A stretch of 64,000 nt of DNA, taken from contig NZ_BNAO01000004.1 of assembly GCF_014653435.1 (NCBI RefSeq), positions 4,741 to 68,740 on the forward strand, given 5' to 3'. The notes below the pieces were generated by a model. It ran no database searches. It was not told the DNA's origin and was given only the letters and a program-made list of their open reading frames with translations. Source of the stretch: Alishewanella longhuensis. Its GTDB lineage: Bacteria; Pseudomonadota; Gammaproteobacteria; Enterobacterales; Alteromonadaceae. Positions 55,129-64,000 of this stretch are shown here, in pieces (position 1 is the stretch's first letter; the number at the start of each line of letters is the position of its first letter). Position numbers and translations under genes: made by a program.

Positions 55129-56790
55129 TTAAATCTTTTTGTATTTAATCCGATGTGGCTCTAATGCTGCTGCACCATAGGTTTGTTTTACCCAGGCTTC
55201 ATAATCGGAATAGTTACCTTCGAAGAAGTTTATTTTCCCTTCGTCACGGTAATCCAGAATATGCGTAGCGATACGGTCTAAGAACCAGCGATCGTGCGAG
55301 ATCACCATCGCGCAGCCAGGGAAATCCAATATCGCGTTTTCCAGAGCACGCAGGGTTTCTACGTCCAGATCGTTGGTCGGTTCATCCAGCAGTAGCATAT
55401 TACCACCGGCTTTTAACAGCGCAGCAAGGTGGACTCTGTTGCGCTCACCACCGGATAGCTCGCCAATAAACTTTTGCTGATCGTTGCCTTTAAAATTAAA
55501 ACGACCGACATAAGCGCGGCTTGGAATTTGGAAATTGCCTATTTGCAACATATCCTGGCCGTTTGAAATCTCTTGCCACACGGTATTTTTCGGGTTCATG
55601 CTATCGCGGAACTGCTCAACGCTAGCTACCTGTACCGTATCGCCTAACGAGATGCTGCCGCTATCGGGCTGTTCGCTACCGGTAATCATTCTGAATAAGG
55701 TTGATTTACCGGCGCCGTTCGGCCCGATAATACCGACGATGGCGCCTTTAGGGACATTAAAGCTTAAGTCATCAATCAGCACCCGATCGCCAAAGGATTT
55801 ACGCAGGTTGTTAACTTCCAGCACCTTGTCACCCAAGCGCGGTCCAGGCGGAATAAACAGCTCGTTAGTTTCGTTACGTTTTTGGAATTCCTGGCTTTGC
55901 AGCTCTTCAAAGCGCGCCATCCGGGCTTTGCTCTTGGCATGGCGGCCTTTCGGGTTAGTGCGCACCCACTCTAATTCTTGTTTGATAGAGCGCTGGCGGG
56001 CATTTTCGGTTTTTTCCTCTTGTTGCAAACGGGCATCTTTTTGCTCTAACCAAGAAGAATAGTTGCCTTCCCAAGGAATACCTTCACCGCGGTCAAGCTC
56101 CAGGATCCAGCCTGCTACATTGTCTAAGAAGTATCTATCGTGCGTGATAGCCACTACAGTACCTGGGTAATCATGTAAGAAACGCTCTAACCAAGCTACT
56201 GATTCGGCATCTAAGTGGTTGGTTGGCTCATCGAGCAACAACATATCTGGCCGTTCTAACAGCAGGCGGCAAATGGCCACCCGGCGGCGCTCACCACCTG
56301 ATAAATGCTGGATGCTGGCATCCCATGGCGGTAAACGCAGTGCATCGGCGGCGCGTTCCAGCGTGTTTTCCAGGTTGTGGCCATCTTTGGCTTGAATAAG
56401 TGCTTCTAACTCACCCTGTTCACGTGCCAGGGCATCAAAGTCCGCATTTTCATCGGCGTAGGCTGCATAAACAGCATCCAGGCGGCTAAAGGCATCTTTA
56501 ACATCTGCTACGGCTTCTTCCACAATTTCGCGCACTGTTTTGCTGGTATCCAGTTGCGGTTCTTGTGGCAAGTAGCCAATCTTAGTGCCTGCCAGTGGCC
56601 GTGCTTCACCTTCAAATTCGGTATCAACACCAGCCATAATACGCAGCAGGGTTGATTTACCCGCGCCGTTTAAACCCAGCACGCCAATTTTGGCGCCGGG
56701 GAAAAACGATAATGAGATATCTTTTAAAATAGTACGTTTCGGGGGAACGACCTTCGACACCCGGTACATGGAGTAAATATATTGAGCCAT
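55129..56790 (-). CDS. ettA: Energy-dependent translational throttle protein EttA
   Basis: ABC-F ATPase that binds the ribosomal E site and gates the first elongation cycle according to ADP/ATP ratio. Two ABC domains are present: Walker A GLNGAGKST with signature LSGGERRRVAI in the first, and GPNGAGKST with LSGGERNRVHL in the second. The EttA-type start MAQYIYSMYRVSKVVPPKR and the arm insertion are conserved. The 553 residues match E. coli (555). It is divergent from the DUF2750 gene. Confidence 0.95.
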   Translation of the reverse strand: MAQYIYSMYRVSKVVPPKRTILKDISLSFFPGAKIGVLGLNGAGKSTLLRIMAGVDTEFEGEARPLAGTKIGYLPQEPQLDTSKTVREIVEEAVADVKDAFSRLDAVYAAYADENADFDALAREQGELEALIQAKDGHNLENTLERAADALRLPPWDASIQHLSGGERRRVAICRLLLERPDMLLLDEPTNHLDAESVAWLERFLHDYPGTVVAITHDRYFLDNVAGWILELDRGEGIPWEGNYSSWLEQKDARLQQEEKTENARQRSIKQELEWVRTNPKGRHAKSKARMARFEELQSQEFQKRNETNELFIPPGPRLGDKVLEVNNLRKSFGDRVLIDDLSFNVPKGAIVGIIGPNGAGKSTLFRMITGSEQPDSGSISLGDTVQVASVEQFRDSMNPKNTVWQEISNGQDMLQIGNFQIPSRAYVGRFNFKGNDQQKFIGELSGGERNRVHLAALLKAGGNMLLLDEPTNDLDVETLRALENAILDFPGCAMVISHDRWFLDRIATHILDYRDEGKINFFEGNYSDYEAWVKQTYGAAALEPHRIKYKKI

Positions 56791-56952
56791 TCTTATGCTT
56801 CCGTCCGTTAAGAGCTGTCAGACCAGCGCAAATTGTACGTCATTTTCGGTCAAGGGGGAAAGTGAATGCCGTTACAACTGAATAAAGTTGGCTTTTCAGG
56901 GCTGATCTCTGTTTTAATAGCAGCCGGTAGATAATTTTTTAGCAGGTTTATT

Positions 56953-57306
56953 ATGGCTGAGTTTGCACACGATCCTAGTTTTCAACGTTTTATTGAAGAA
57001 GCTAAAACCCATGGTGTGGTTTGGACCCTGGCAGATGGTGAAGATTTACTGGTTGTTGAATCAGTAGAATTTGAAGAAACGGATGTTATGCCATTTTGGT
57101 CTAATAAGGCTGACGCCCAGGCGCATTGCTCTGATGAATGGGCGGGTTATAAGCCTGAAGCTATTCCATTGGATGTATTTTGCGAAGGCTGGCTAAAAGA
57201 AATGTATGACGACGGTGTATTAATTGGTACTAACTGGGACGAGTCATTAAACGGCCCTGAAGTCGAGCCACGCGAATTGCTAGAAGCCTTAGCACTGGTG
57301 CAGTAA
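56953..57306 (+). CDS. DUF2750-domain protein
   Basis: A 117-residue acidic cytoplasmic protein of the DUF2750 family, with the segment VWTLADGEDLLVVES, MPFWSNKADAQAHCSDEWAGYKPEAIPLDVFCEGWL and ...GTNWDESLNGPEVEPRELLEAL. No catalytic motif is recognisable and no function is known to me. It is a single-gene unit with its own terminator. Confidence 0.8.
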   Translation: MAEFAHDPSFQRFIEEAKTHGVVWTLADGEDLLVVESVEFEETDVMPFWSNKADAQAHCSDEWAGYKPEAIPLDVFCEGWLKEMYDDGVLIGTNWDESLNGPEVEPRELLEALALVQ

Positions 57307-57328
57307 TACGCCTTGCTGTTGATCTTAG

Positions 57329-57358
57329 AGCCCGGCTTAGCTGGGCTTTCGCTATTTA
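57329..57358 (+). terminator. Terminator of the DUF2750 gene
   Basis: AGCCCGGC / GCTGGGCT (one G-U) around TTA, followed by TTCGCTATTT. Confidence 0.65.
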
Positions 57359-57451
57359 AGGGTGTAAAATAGCAAAATTGTGACGCGCTCGCTAAACTGC
57401 CTAGTCAAGCCTAGCGTATAAGCGATATCTCAGTCAGGTTTTGGAAGCATT

Positions 57452-58093
57452 ATGTTATCAGAAGAAGCGATGTTAGTGCGCAGTGTGCTCGAGGCTAAAG
57501 GTCTGGAGACGCCGATGCGTGACAACGGTTTGTCCCGTGATCAGAAGTATCAGAAGATCAGTCAGTTGATGACTGAGGTAGTAAATACCTTGGGTCTGGA
57601 TTTGGCAGATGATAGCTTAAGTGAGACGCCGCATCGTATTGCGAAGATGTATGTTGATGAAGTTTTTGGTGGTTTAAACTACGCGAATTTCCCAAAAATT
57701 GCATTGATTGAGAACAAGATGCAGGTTAGTGAGATGGTTAAAGTGAAAGACATTAGCTTTACCAGTACGTGCGAGCACCATTTTGTGACCATCGATGGCA
57801 GTGCAACAGTTGCTTATATTCCGAAAGATCGCATTATTGGCTTGTCAAAAATTAACCGCATAGTGCGTTTTTTTGCTCAGCGCCCGCAAGTGCAAGAACG
57901 TCTGACCCAACAGATATTGGTAGCGTTACAGACTTTGCTGCAAACTGATAATGTTGCGGTAACGATGGATGCAGTACATTATTGTGTTAAATCGCGCGGG
58001 GTGATGGACGTTAATTCGAAAACGCAGACGACAGCCCTGGGTGGCAGTTTTAAAGATGACGCCCGTACCAGAGCAGAGTTTCTGTTACGTTAA
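57452..58093 (+). CDS. folE: GTP cyclohydrolase I
   Basis: Opens the purine ring of GTP to make dihydroneopterin triphosphate, the first step of folate synthesis. The zinc/active-site segment [14 protein letters not shown], the QVQERLT motif and [11 protein letters not shown] are conserved. The 213 residues compare with 222 in E. coli. It stands alone between the DUF2750 gene and a convergent GGDEF/EAL gene. Confidence 0.96.
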   Translation: MLSEEAMLVRSVLEAKGLETPMRDNGLSRDQKYQKISQLMTEVVNTLGLDLADDSLSETPHRIAKMYVDEVFGGLNYANFPKIALIENKMQVSEMVKVKDISFTSTCEHHFVTIDGSATVAYIPKDRIIGLSKINRIVRFFAQRPQVQERLTQQILVALQTLLQTDNVAVTMDAVHYCVKSRGVMDVNSKTQTTALGGSFKDDARTRAEFLLR

Positions 58094-58163
58094 TGCTTTA
58101 GTCTTCTGCTTTTGCTGAACCTATTTGATTAGAGTATTTTTATACAACAAAACAAGTAGCGTA

Positions 58164-61127
58164 TTAGAAAATGTGACTGCGAATAAACGCAGTCGCATCT
58201 TTTCTGTTAAGTGGTTTACTGTAAAAATAACCTTGGATATCATCACAGCCTAACTGGTGCAACATTTGCTGCTGCTCTAACGTTTCCACCCCTTCAGCGA
58301 TAGTGGTGAGCTCCAGACTTTTGGCCATACTAATGATAGCACTAACAATAGCTTTATCATCTGCATCGGTCAGTAAATCACGGATAAATGACTGATCTAT
58401 CTTAAGTTTACTTAAAGAGAATCGTTTTAGATAGCCAAGTGAAGAATAGCCGGTGCCAAAGTCATCTATAGCGATTTTGCAGCCTTTGTCACTAAATTGC
58501 GTAATTAAATGGGCCGCTGCAGCGGGATCGTCCATCATCGCGCTTTCGGTAATTTCCAACTCTACTGTTGTTGCCGGCAATTGATGTTGGGCCAGCAACT
58601 GTTCCAGCTTGGCTAATAAGTCGGTCTGGCGAAATTGCAGTGGTGATAAATTAATGGCAATGGTTATTTGGTTATAGCCTTCGGCTCGCCACTCCGCCAG
58701 TTGAGTCAATGCTTTGCTGAGCACCCAGTCGCCTATCGGAACAATTAAACCACTGCTCTCGGCCAGCGGAATAAACTCTGCTGGGGAAATAGTGCCTAGC
58801 TCTGGGTTATGCCAACGTAATAGCACCTCAAAACCTATCAGCTGCTGGTTGTGTAGAGACATTTGCGGTTGATAAACTAACTGCAGTTCCTCACGCTCTA
58901 CGGCTCGACGTAGCGCATTCTCCAAGAGCAAATGACGGGTATGGTATTTTTGCATTTGGGGAGTAAAAAAACAGTAAGTATTTCGGCCATGCTCTTTAGC
59001 TTGATACATGGCAATATCGGCATGTTTATACAGCTCATTAAAGTTTTGGCCATCATGAGGATAAAGTGCTATGCCTACCGATGCTGAGAGTACCAATTCA
59101 TGCCCTTGAATTAAACAAGGTTGCAATATGTGCTGCAAAAGTTGTTCCGCTAGGATTGCGGCAGCGGTGCCATCAGTATCCGGTCTTAGCATCACAAATT
59201 CGTCACTGTTTAACCGGCTTAGGGTATCTTGTTCTCGGCAATGTGTTTTTAACCGGTTAGCAAGCTGGACCAGCAGTTCATCCCCAGCCTGATGGCCTAA
59301 AGAATCATTGATATGCTTAAAACGATCGATATCAATAACTAGCATCACTAAGGACTGTTGGGCGTTTTTACTTTGGGCAATGGCGCGTTCTGTTCTGTCT
59401 ATCAATAATACCCGGTTTGGTAAGGCCGTTAGCGTATCAAATTCTGCCAAGAAGCGAATTTGCGCTTCGTCTTCCTTATACTGACTAATATCACTAAATA
59501 AACCAACATAATAGGTCTCGCCAGGTTCTACCCCAGCTATTTTGCTGATAGAAAGCCATTCCGGATAAATGCTACCATCTTTACGGCGGTTCCAGATTTC
59601 TCCTTTCCAACTACCCAGACTATTAATAGCTTGCCACATAGCGTTATAGAAATTTTTATCATGACGACCGGACGACAACAGCCGTGGATCCTTGCCTATT
59701 ACTTCATCATGCTTATAACCACTGATTTGGCAAAATGCCTGATTTACCTGCACAATCTGTTGTTGTTCATTAGTAATGACCAAGCCTTCCGAACTTTGCT
59801 CAAATAAACGTGCTAACAACTGTAATTGCAGTTCGACTTCTTTGCGTTCAGTAATATCAATATGGGTACCAATCATCAGCGTTTTAGCAGTATCGGTTTG
59901 AATGCAGCGTCCTCGGGATAAGATCCATACCCAGTGACCGCTCTGATGACGCATCCGAAAAGTACTTTCGTAGAGTGTGTTATCTTTACGTTGTAGATAC
60001 TGGGTAAAAGTCAGCATTGCCTGCGCGAGATCGGCTGGGTGCAGTAAATCTTGCCATAAAATATCTACACTATCTGTAGTGATATCCCGCTCAGGTTTGG
60101 GTAGCCCCAGCATAACAAAATACTCCGGACTACAACTTAGTGTGCGCTGCGATGGGTCATATTCCCAGCTCGCGGTATTACTGGCAACAATAAAAGAACG
60201 ATGACGGGTTAACTGTGTTTGTAAATCCCTGGTCTTATCGGCAACCAGCAAGCTGAGTTGGCGCTTTCTATCTAATGCTTGCATTAGTAAAAAACTAAGC
60301 AGCGCCATTAATGCAGTAAATAACGCTGCTAAGCTGGCTTGCCGGTACAATACATTTTGATTAAGCCAACTATTACCAGGATATAGATACAAAATCCAGT
60401 TAGCACTGTCAGCCAAAATGACGGTATTTATGCTGTACTCTGACGCTGGCAAGGGGTTGCCTGCGATGAGCGTTAACTCTGCATCTGTTGGTGCTTGTTG
60501 TAGTAAGGCATATTGGATGCCCCTTGTCGGCAATTGCTGTAATTGTGCCAGGCTGCGCATTTTTTGCAGATGAAAAGTAACATTAACAAAGCCCCAAAAT
60601 GCATCTTCGCCTTTGCCATTCAGATTAACAGGTAAGCGGGCAACAATACCGGTGCCACCTTGCACTAACTGATAGGGGCCTGTTAACTGTACTTGCTGAC
60701 TGTGGATAATACTCTGTGCGGCATGTCGCTGTACCGGATCACTGAATATATTATGTCCTAGCAGATTGTGCCCACCCGACGCGGGGTAAACGGCACTTAC
60801 AATCCCAGCAGGTGCCAATGACATCGCCGTAACGTGCGGATAATAAGGAAAAATTTCGGCGGCATAGCGCTCAAAGCCATGGGTGCTACCTTGCTGCAGT
60901 TTTAACCAGCCAGCAATAGCATAAACCGCGGCAGCGGTACTGACTAACTCTTGCTCAATAACGCCGGCGTAAGAACGCGCCTGATCGGCAAGTTGAAGTT
61001 TTTGCTGCTGATTGCGCTGTTCTGCTAAATACTGGATAAGACTAAAACTGGCCATGCCAGTTAGCAAAGTAACTAATAGGGTTACAAAGAGTGTTAGTTT
61101 GTAAGTTTTTGTTAAAAACACGCGCAA
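58164..61127 (-). CDS. CHASE-PAS-GGDEF-EAL protein, GGDEF degenerate
   Basis: A 987-residue membrane protein. A membrane segment (about 10-32) leads to a periplasmic CHASE-like sensor (FERYAAEIFPYYPHVTAMSLAPAG), a second segment near 265-290, two PAS/PAC units, then GGDEF and EAL domains. The GGDEF site reads NSDEF (640-644), so cyclase activity is doubtful. The EAL site reads EVL (767-769), keeping the catalytic Glu, and DDFGTGYSSLGYL is intact. It therefore looks like a c-di-GMP phosphodiesterase whose GGDEF may be a regulatory GTP-binding module. Confidence 0.88.
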   Translation of the reverse strand: MRVFLTKTYKLTLFVTLLVTLLTGMASFSLIQYLAEQRNQQQKLQLADQARSYAGVIEQELVSTAAAVYAIAGWLKLQQGSTHGFERYAAEIFPYYPHVTAMSLAPAGIVSAVYPASGGHNLLGHNIFSDPVQRHAAQSIIHSQQVQLTGPYQLVQGGTGIVARLPVNLNGKGEDAFWGFVNVTFHLQKMRSLAQLQQLPTRGIQYALLQQAPTDAELTLIAGNPLPASEYSINTVILADSANWILYLYPGNSWLNQNVLYRQASLAALFTALMALLSFLLMQALDRKRQLSLLVADKTRDLQTQLTRHRSFIVASNTASWEYDPSQRTLSCSPEYFVMLGLPKPERDITTDSVDILWQDLLHPADLAQAMLTFTQYLQRKDNTLYESTFRMRHQSGHWVWILSRGRCIQTDTAKTLMIGTHIDITERKEVELQLQLLARLFEQSSEGLVITNEQQQIVQVNQAFCQISGYKHDEVIGKDPRLLSSGRHDKNFYNAMWQAINSLGSWKGEIWNRRKDGSIYPEWLSISKIAGVEPGETYYVGLFSDISQYKEDEAQIRFLAEFDTLTALPNRVLLIDRTERAIAQSKNAQQSLVMLVIDIDRFKHINDSLGHQAGDELLVQLANRLKTHCREQDTLSRLNSDEFVMLRPDTDGTAAAILAEQLLQHILQPCLIQGHELVLSASVGIALYPHDGQNFNELYKHADIAMYQAKEHGRNTYCFFTPQMQKYHTRHLLLENALRRAVEREELQLVYQPQMSLHNQQLIGFEVLLRWHNPELGTISPAEFIPLAESSGLIVPIGDWVLSKALTQLAEWRAEGYNQITIAINLSPLQFRQTDLLAKLEQLLAQHQLPATTVELEITESAMMDDPAAAAHLITQFSDKGCKIAIDDFGTGYSSLGYLKRFSLSKLKIDQSFIRDLLTDADDKAIVSAIISMAKSLELTTIAEGVETLEQQQMLHQLGCDDIQGYFYSKPLNRKDATAFIRSHIF

Positions 61128-61216
61128 AAAGCCTGCCGCAACAAAGCATTAGAATAGATGTTAACAGTTTAGCACGCGGTAAACTATTCAAGTAAGGATA
61201 TTATTGATTCTTTTCA

Positions 61217-61405
61217 TTAATCGTCGGTAAGTTCCCAATCGTCTAGTAGCTGCCTTAGCCGTTTTTGTTCCAATAGCTCATCTATCCGCTTTCTTGCTTC
61301 ATATTTTTGGCGCATTTTGGCATCTTTACGGTTAAGGTTCTTTTCCAGCTCCGGGTCTTCAATAAGTTCATCCAGTTCAGGCTCAATATGCGGTATTGAT
61401 GTCAT
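61217..61405 (-). CDS. Small charged protein (possibly PA3496-like)
   Basis: A 62-residue, highly charged, Cys-free protein with no signal or membrane segment, largely helical: the repeated pattern EARKRIDELLEQKRLRQLLDDWEL suggests an amphipathic or coiled-coil helix. It resembles the PA3496 family of short proteins, from memory and with low certainty. It lies upstream of the CHASE-GGDEF-EAL gene on the same strand, 89 bases away. Confidence 0.55.
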   Translation of the reverse strand: MTSIPHIEPELDELIEDPELEKNLNRKDAKMRQKYEARKRIDELLEQKRLRQLLDDWELTDD

Positions 61406-61588
61406 CTTTACTACCTCTAAGACTTTTGCTGATTATTTACCGATTTTTTGGTAGTAAAAACAGTGAGTTTTTTTTCTTCTGACGATGAAATTTATAATTT
61501 ATGGCAAAAGCTAATCCAACGAAAAATGAACAGCGTATACTTAACAAATCAGGTAAGTGATCTGACAGCATTGATATGGAGATAACGT

Positions 61589-62140
61589 ATGAAATTAACG
61601 TTAGCATTAACGGTTTTAGGTAGCATGTTGTGGATGGCACCCGCTGCTGCTGCCCAATGCGGTGATATTTTAGGGCACTCAGTACAGCAACTAAAAACCA
61701 GAGAGAGTGTGGACCTTTGCGAACAATTTAAAGGTAAAACACTGATAGTGGTGAATACGGCCAGTAAATGCGGCTTTACTCCGCAATTCGAAGCTTTAGA
61801 GGCCCTTTATCAGCAATACAAGGAGCAGGGGCTAGTGGTATTAGGCTTCCCATCTAATGATTTTCGGCAGGAACACAGCGACGAAGAAAAAACCGCAGAA
61901 GTATGTTATCTGACCTATGGTGTTGAGTTTCCAATGTTCTCAACGACCAGTGTTCGTGGTGACAAGGCTAACCCGGTATTTAAAGCGCTAATTGCTAAAA
62001 CCGGTGAAAGCCCAGCTTGGAATTTTAATAAGTATATAGTGAGTAAAGACGAGCAACAGGTGGTACATTTTGGCAGCCGTACTAGCCCGACTGATGCCAA
62101 ATTTATCGCTGAACTAGAGAAAATGCTGGCGGCTGAATAA
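61589..62140 (+). CDS. Exported glutathione peroxidase
   Basis: A 183-residue thiol peroxidase of the glutathione peroxidase family. A signal peptide (about 1-21, ending AAAA) sends it to the periplasm, unlike cytoplasmic BtuE. The peroxidatic Cys is in VVNTASKCGFTPQF; the conserved FPSNDFRQEH and WNFNKYIV carry the Gln and Trp of the catalytic tetrad. With Cys rather than selenocysteine it may use thioredoxin-like donors. GGAG lies before the ATG. Confidence 0.88.
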   Translation: MKLTLALTVLGSMLWMAPAAAAQCGDILGHSVQQLKTRESVDLCEQFKGKTLIVVNTASKCGFTPQFEALEALYQQYKEQGLVVLGFPSNDFRQEHSDEEKTAEVCYLTYGVEFPMFSTTSVRGDKANPVFKALIAKTGESPAWNFNKYIVSKDEQQVVHFGSRTSPTDAKFIAELEKMLAAE

Positions 62141-62153
62141 TAAAGGCTGCGCG

Positions 62154-62627
62154 TTACTGACTATTTTGTTCAAACGCTGTGTCAATAGCGGTTGCCTGAT
62201 GTGTGGCAGCCGCTCTGGCGAGTTCGTCACAGCGTTCGTTTTCAGGGTGGCCATTATGCGCTTTTACCCAGTGCCAATTGACGTTATGTCTGCTGCAAGC
62301 AAGATCTAAGCGCTGCCATAAATCTTGATTCTTTACCGGCTGTTTTTGGCTGGTGCGCCAATTATTACGTTTCCAGCCCGCCAGCCACTGAGTAATGCCG
62401 AGTCGAACATATTGGCTGTCGGTGGTTAGCTCGACCTGACATGCATCTTTGAGCGACTCCAGGCCAATAATAGCAGCCAACAATTCCATTCTGTTATTAG
62501 TTGTTAATCTAAAGCCACCGCTAAGCTCTTTTCTATGTTGTTTATAGAGCAGTATAGTACCGTAGCCACCTGGCCCCGGATTTCCCAGGCAAGAGCCATC
62601 GGTGTAGATCACAACATTTTTTTGCAT
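62154..62627 (-). CDS. rnhA: Ribonuclease HI
   Basis: Cuts RNA in RNA-DNA hybrids. The catalytic acidic residues appear in [16 protein letters not shown] (Asp), MELLAAI (Glu), TTDSQYV (Asp) and [12 protein letters not shown] (Asp), and the basic handle [16 protein letters not shown] is present. The start [13 protein letters not shown] has AGGA eight bases upstream, giving 157 residues (E. coli 155). It is divergent from dnaQ, the conserved arrangement. Confidence 0.96.
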   Translation of the reverse strand: MQKNVVIYTDGSCLGNPGPGGYGTILLYKQHRKELSGGFRLTTNNRMELLAAIIGLESLKDACQVELTTDSQYVRLGITQWLAGWKRNNWRTSQKQPVKNQDLWQRLDLACSRHNVNWHWVKAHNGHPENERCDELARAAATHQATAIDTAFEQNSQ

Positions 62628-62705
62628 AAAGCTTGTCCTGACTATCAAAATAAAGCCAATAAAATCACGGCGAAACGTGGATTTTTACCGTCTTGGCTAA
62701 AATCT

Positions 62706-62729
62706 GCATATTGAAGTTGTTTGGGTATA
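62706..62729 (+). repeat. TATACCC dispersed element, copy 3 (rnhA/dnaQ gap)
   Basis: Reverse-oriented copy, 23 of 24 positions identical to copy 1. It ends TTTGGGTATA, and the following bases complete TATAAT (62728-62733), a perfect -10 box about 34 bases before the dnaQ ATG. Confidence 0.7.
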
Positions 62730-62766
62730 TAATCAACCTTAATTGCAAGCAGAAGCGAAATAAGCG

Positions 62767-63471
62767 ATGTTAAAACGACAAATTATTCTTGATACAGAAA
62801 CGACAGGTATTAACCCGAAAGAAGGCCACCGTATTATTGAGATTGGTTGTGTTGAGTTAATTAACCGTCGTTTTACCGGTAATAATTTCCATGTTTATAT
62901 CAACCCTGAACGGGAGATTGAAGCAGAAGCGATAGCGGTACACGGTATTACCAACGAACGTTTGGCGCACGAGCCCAAATTCCGTGATATCGCACAAAGC
63001 TTTTTTGATTATATTCAAGGCGCCGAATTGGTAATTCATAACGCCGCTTTCGACGTTGGTTTTATTGACCACGAATTTGCCCTGCTAAAACCTGCCTTAC
63101 CACCCGTTGCTCAATACTGCGGTATCCTTGATACATTAAAGTTGGCCAGAGATCTGCATCCTGGTCAGAAGAACAATCTTGATGCGCTATGCCGACGTTA
63201 TGATATTAACAATAGCCACCGGACATTACACGGCGCCTTGTTAGATGCTGAGATCTTAGCAGACGTTTATCTGTTGATGACCGGTGGGCAAGTGAGTTTA
63301 AACCTTGCCGCCGATGAACAGGCAGAACAGCAAGATCAGCAAGGTCCGTTGCTAATCCAACGTAGTGGTAAATTGCGCGTGATTAAAGCGGATAACAGCG
63401 AAACAGCCGCACACGAGGTCAGGCTTGATCTGGTGCAAAAAAAAGGAGGCAGCTGCTTATGGCGCAGTTAA
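62767..63471 (+). CDS. dnaQ: DNA polymerase III epsilon subunit (proofreading exonuclease)
   Basis: DEDDh 3'-5' exonuclease of the polymerase III core. LDTETTG (Asp, Glu), HNAAFDVGF (Asp) and HRTLHGALLDAEILA (His, Asp) give the full catalytic set. The C-terminal tail after about residue 185 binds the alpha subunit. Length is 234 residues (E. coli 243). The next gene overlaps its last 13 bases, with AAGGAGG inside dnaQ. Confidence 0.97.
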   Translation: MLKRQIILDTETTGINPKEGHRIIEIGCVELINRRFTGNNFHVYINPEREIEAEAIAVHGITNERLAHEPKFRDIAQSFFDYIQGAELVIHNAAFDVGFIDHEFALLKPALPPVAQYCGILDTLKLARDLHPGQKNNLDALCRRYDINNSHRTLHGALLDAEILADVYLLMTGGQVSLNLAADEQAEQQDQQGPLLIQRSGKLRVIKADNSETAAHEVRLDLVQKKGGSCLWRS

Positions 63472-64000
63472 GCAGATGGTGGTTATTGGTTCTCTGGCTG
63501 TTCCCTCTGTCATTAATAGCAGAGCCGGCGCTACCGCAGCCTGAGCCAGGTTTTAAGATGTTGGAAGACTTACCGGTTGCCAATCAAATTCCGCTGCTGG
63601 AAAATCGTTTTCGGATTGATGACGGTATTGAAACTATCACAATGGTGTTGTTTCGCCGCCCCGGTACTGCTTCTGTAGTACTAGTGCGACCTGATGGTAG
63701 TAAAATTTTTTACAATACTGCGAAGCAGCATAATATCCGCTGGCACGATGCCGCCTCCTATGATTTGATTGAAATCGCTAAGCCAATGCCAGGCCCCTGG
63801 CAGGCCCTTGGTAGGATTTTGCCAGAAAGTAAAATTCTGGTACTTACCGATGTAGAATTAGATGTAGATCCCTTACCAAAGCCTCTAATGGTTGGTGAAA
63901 ATTTTAAACTTACCGCCCGGCTTAAAGATGGAGAACAGATCGTTAACGCGCGTGACTTTAAAGATATCTTAACGCTGCAAGTTATTTTTATTAGTACTAA
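63459..64000 (+). CDS. TIGR03503-like exported protein (cut by window end)
   Basis: The first 180 residues of a gene that runs off the right edge. It begins MAQLSRWWLLVLWLFPLSLI, a signal peptide ending near SLIAEP, followed by a periplasmic beta-rich region. The segments GPWQALGRILPESKILVLTD and PLPKPLMVGENFKLTARL recall TIGR03503 proteins that sit next to dnaQ in Alteromonadales. AAGGAGG lies about 9 bases before the ATG. Function is unknown. Confidence 0.7.
   Translation, partial: MAQLSRWWLLVLWLFPLSLIAEPALPQPEPGFKMLEDLPVANQIPLLENRFRIDDGIETITMVLFRRPGTASVVLVRPDGSKIFYNTAKQHNIRWHDAASYDLIEIAKPMPGPWQALGRILPESKILVLTDVELDVDPLPKPLMVGENFKLTARLKDGEQIVNARDFKDILTLQVIFIST

Noticed and set aside
61437-61640. 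67-residue minus-strand frame with hydrophobic start
   Set aside because: It overlaps the start of the glutathione peroxidase gene, has low-complexity Lys-rich sequence, and shows no ribosome site.

Overview
The window looks like core chromosome of a gammaproteobacterium of the Alteromonadales type. Gene content and protein style suggest the Rheinheimera / Alishewanella / Arsukibacterium neighbourhood; this is inferred by eye, with no database search. Base composition is moderate, coding density is high, and there is no prophage, insertion sequence, CRISPR array, tRNA or rRNA. Several blocks keep the ancestral gamma-proteobacterial order: holD-rimI; ytjB/serB with radA nearby; bamD/rluD-pgeF-clpB; corB-ypjD/ffh/rpsP-rimM-trmD-rplS; aroF-tyrA plus pheA; and rnhA/dnaQ. 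In E. coli, clpB-pgeF-rluD-bamD, pheA/tyrA-aroF, rplS-trmD-rimM-rpsP, ffh and ypjD-corB all lie in one stretch, so this window is a rearranged relative of that region.

Layout. 1-8.5 kb: replication clamp-loader psi subunit and ribosomal acetylation (holD-rimI), then a translation and cofactor run (prfC-argS-pdxH-tatD), then ytjB divergent from serB and an alpha/beta hydrolase. 8.5-18.3 kb: a large two-PilZ-domain protein divergent from radA, then the envelope and ribosome group bamD / rluD-pgeF-clpB, with a very clear heat-shock promoter before clpB. 18.4-23.8 kb: phospholipid synthesis (pssA), glutathione synthesis (gshA), a transglycosylase-like lipoprotein, and the membrane proteins CorB and YpjD. 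24-28.2 kb: ffh and the S16-RimM-TrmD-L19 operon, then a DnaJ-related gene. 28.2-36.2 kb: aromatic amino acid synthesis, with aroF-tyrA behind a TyrR-box-like site and pheA behind a complete Phe-codon leader-peptide attenuator. A LOG-family protein, a Na/Pi transporter and a beta-CASP nuclease lie between them.

36-49 kb is more accessory: a penicillin-acylase-family enzyme, a cytochrome b convergent with a cytochrome c', a large sensor with intact GGDEF and EAL domains, and an exported catabolic-looking cluster. That cluster is a two-domain amidohydrolase, an amidohydrolase paralogue that has lost its first metal-binding motif, and an M28 lipoprotein peptidase. 49-64 kb: YciH, a GAF protein with an aspartate/aromatic aminotransferase, gdhA, an ECF-permease-like membrane protein, small periplasmic proteins, ettA, folE, a CHASE-PAS-GGDEF-EAL protein with a degenerate GGDEF, an exported glutathione peroxidase, rnhA/dnaQ, and the start of a TIGR03503-like gene cut by the window edge.

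The most interesting signals are regulatory. The pheA leader encodes a 19-residue peptide whose final Gly-Gly-stop codons form the antiterminator arm. A short sequence beginning TATACCCAAA occurs in three divergent intergenic regions, always in the same orientation toward the downstream start codon. There are also several unusual terminator/promoter overlaps. No large unknown system is evident; the best candidate for uncharacterised biology is the exported amidohydrolase / pseudo-amidohydrolase / M28 peptidase cluster.
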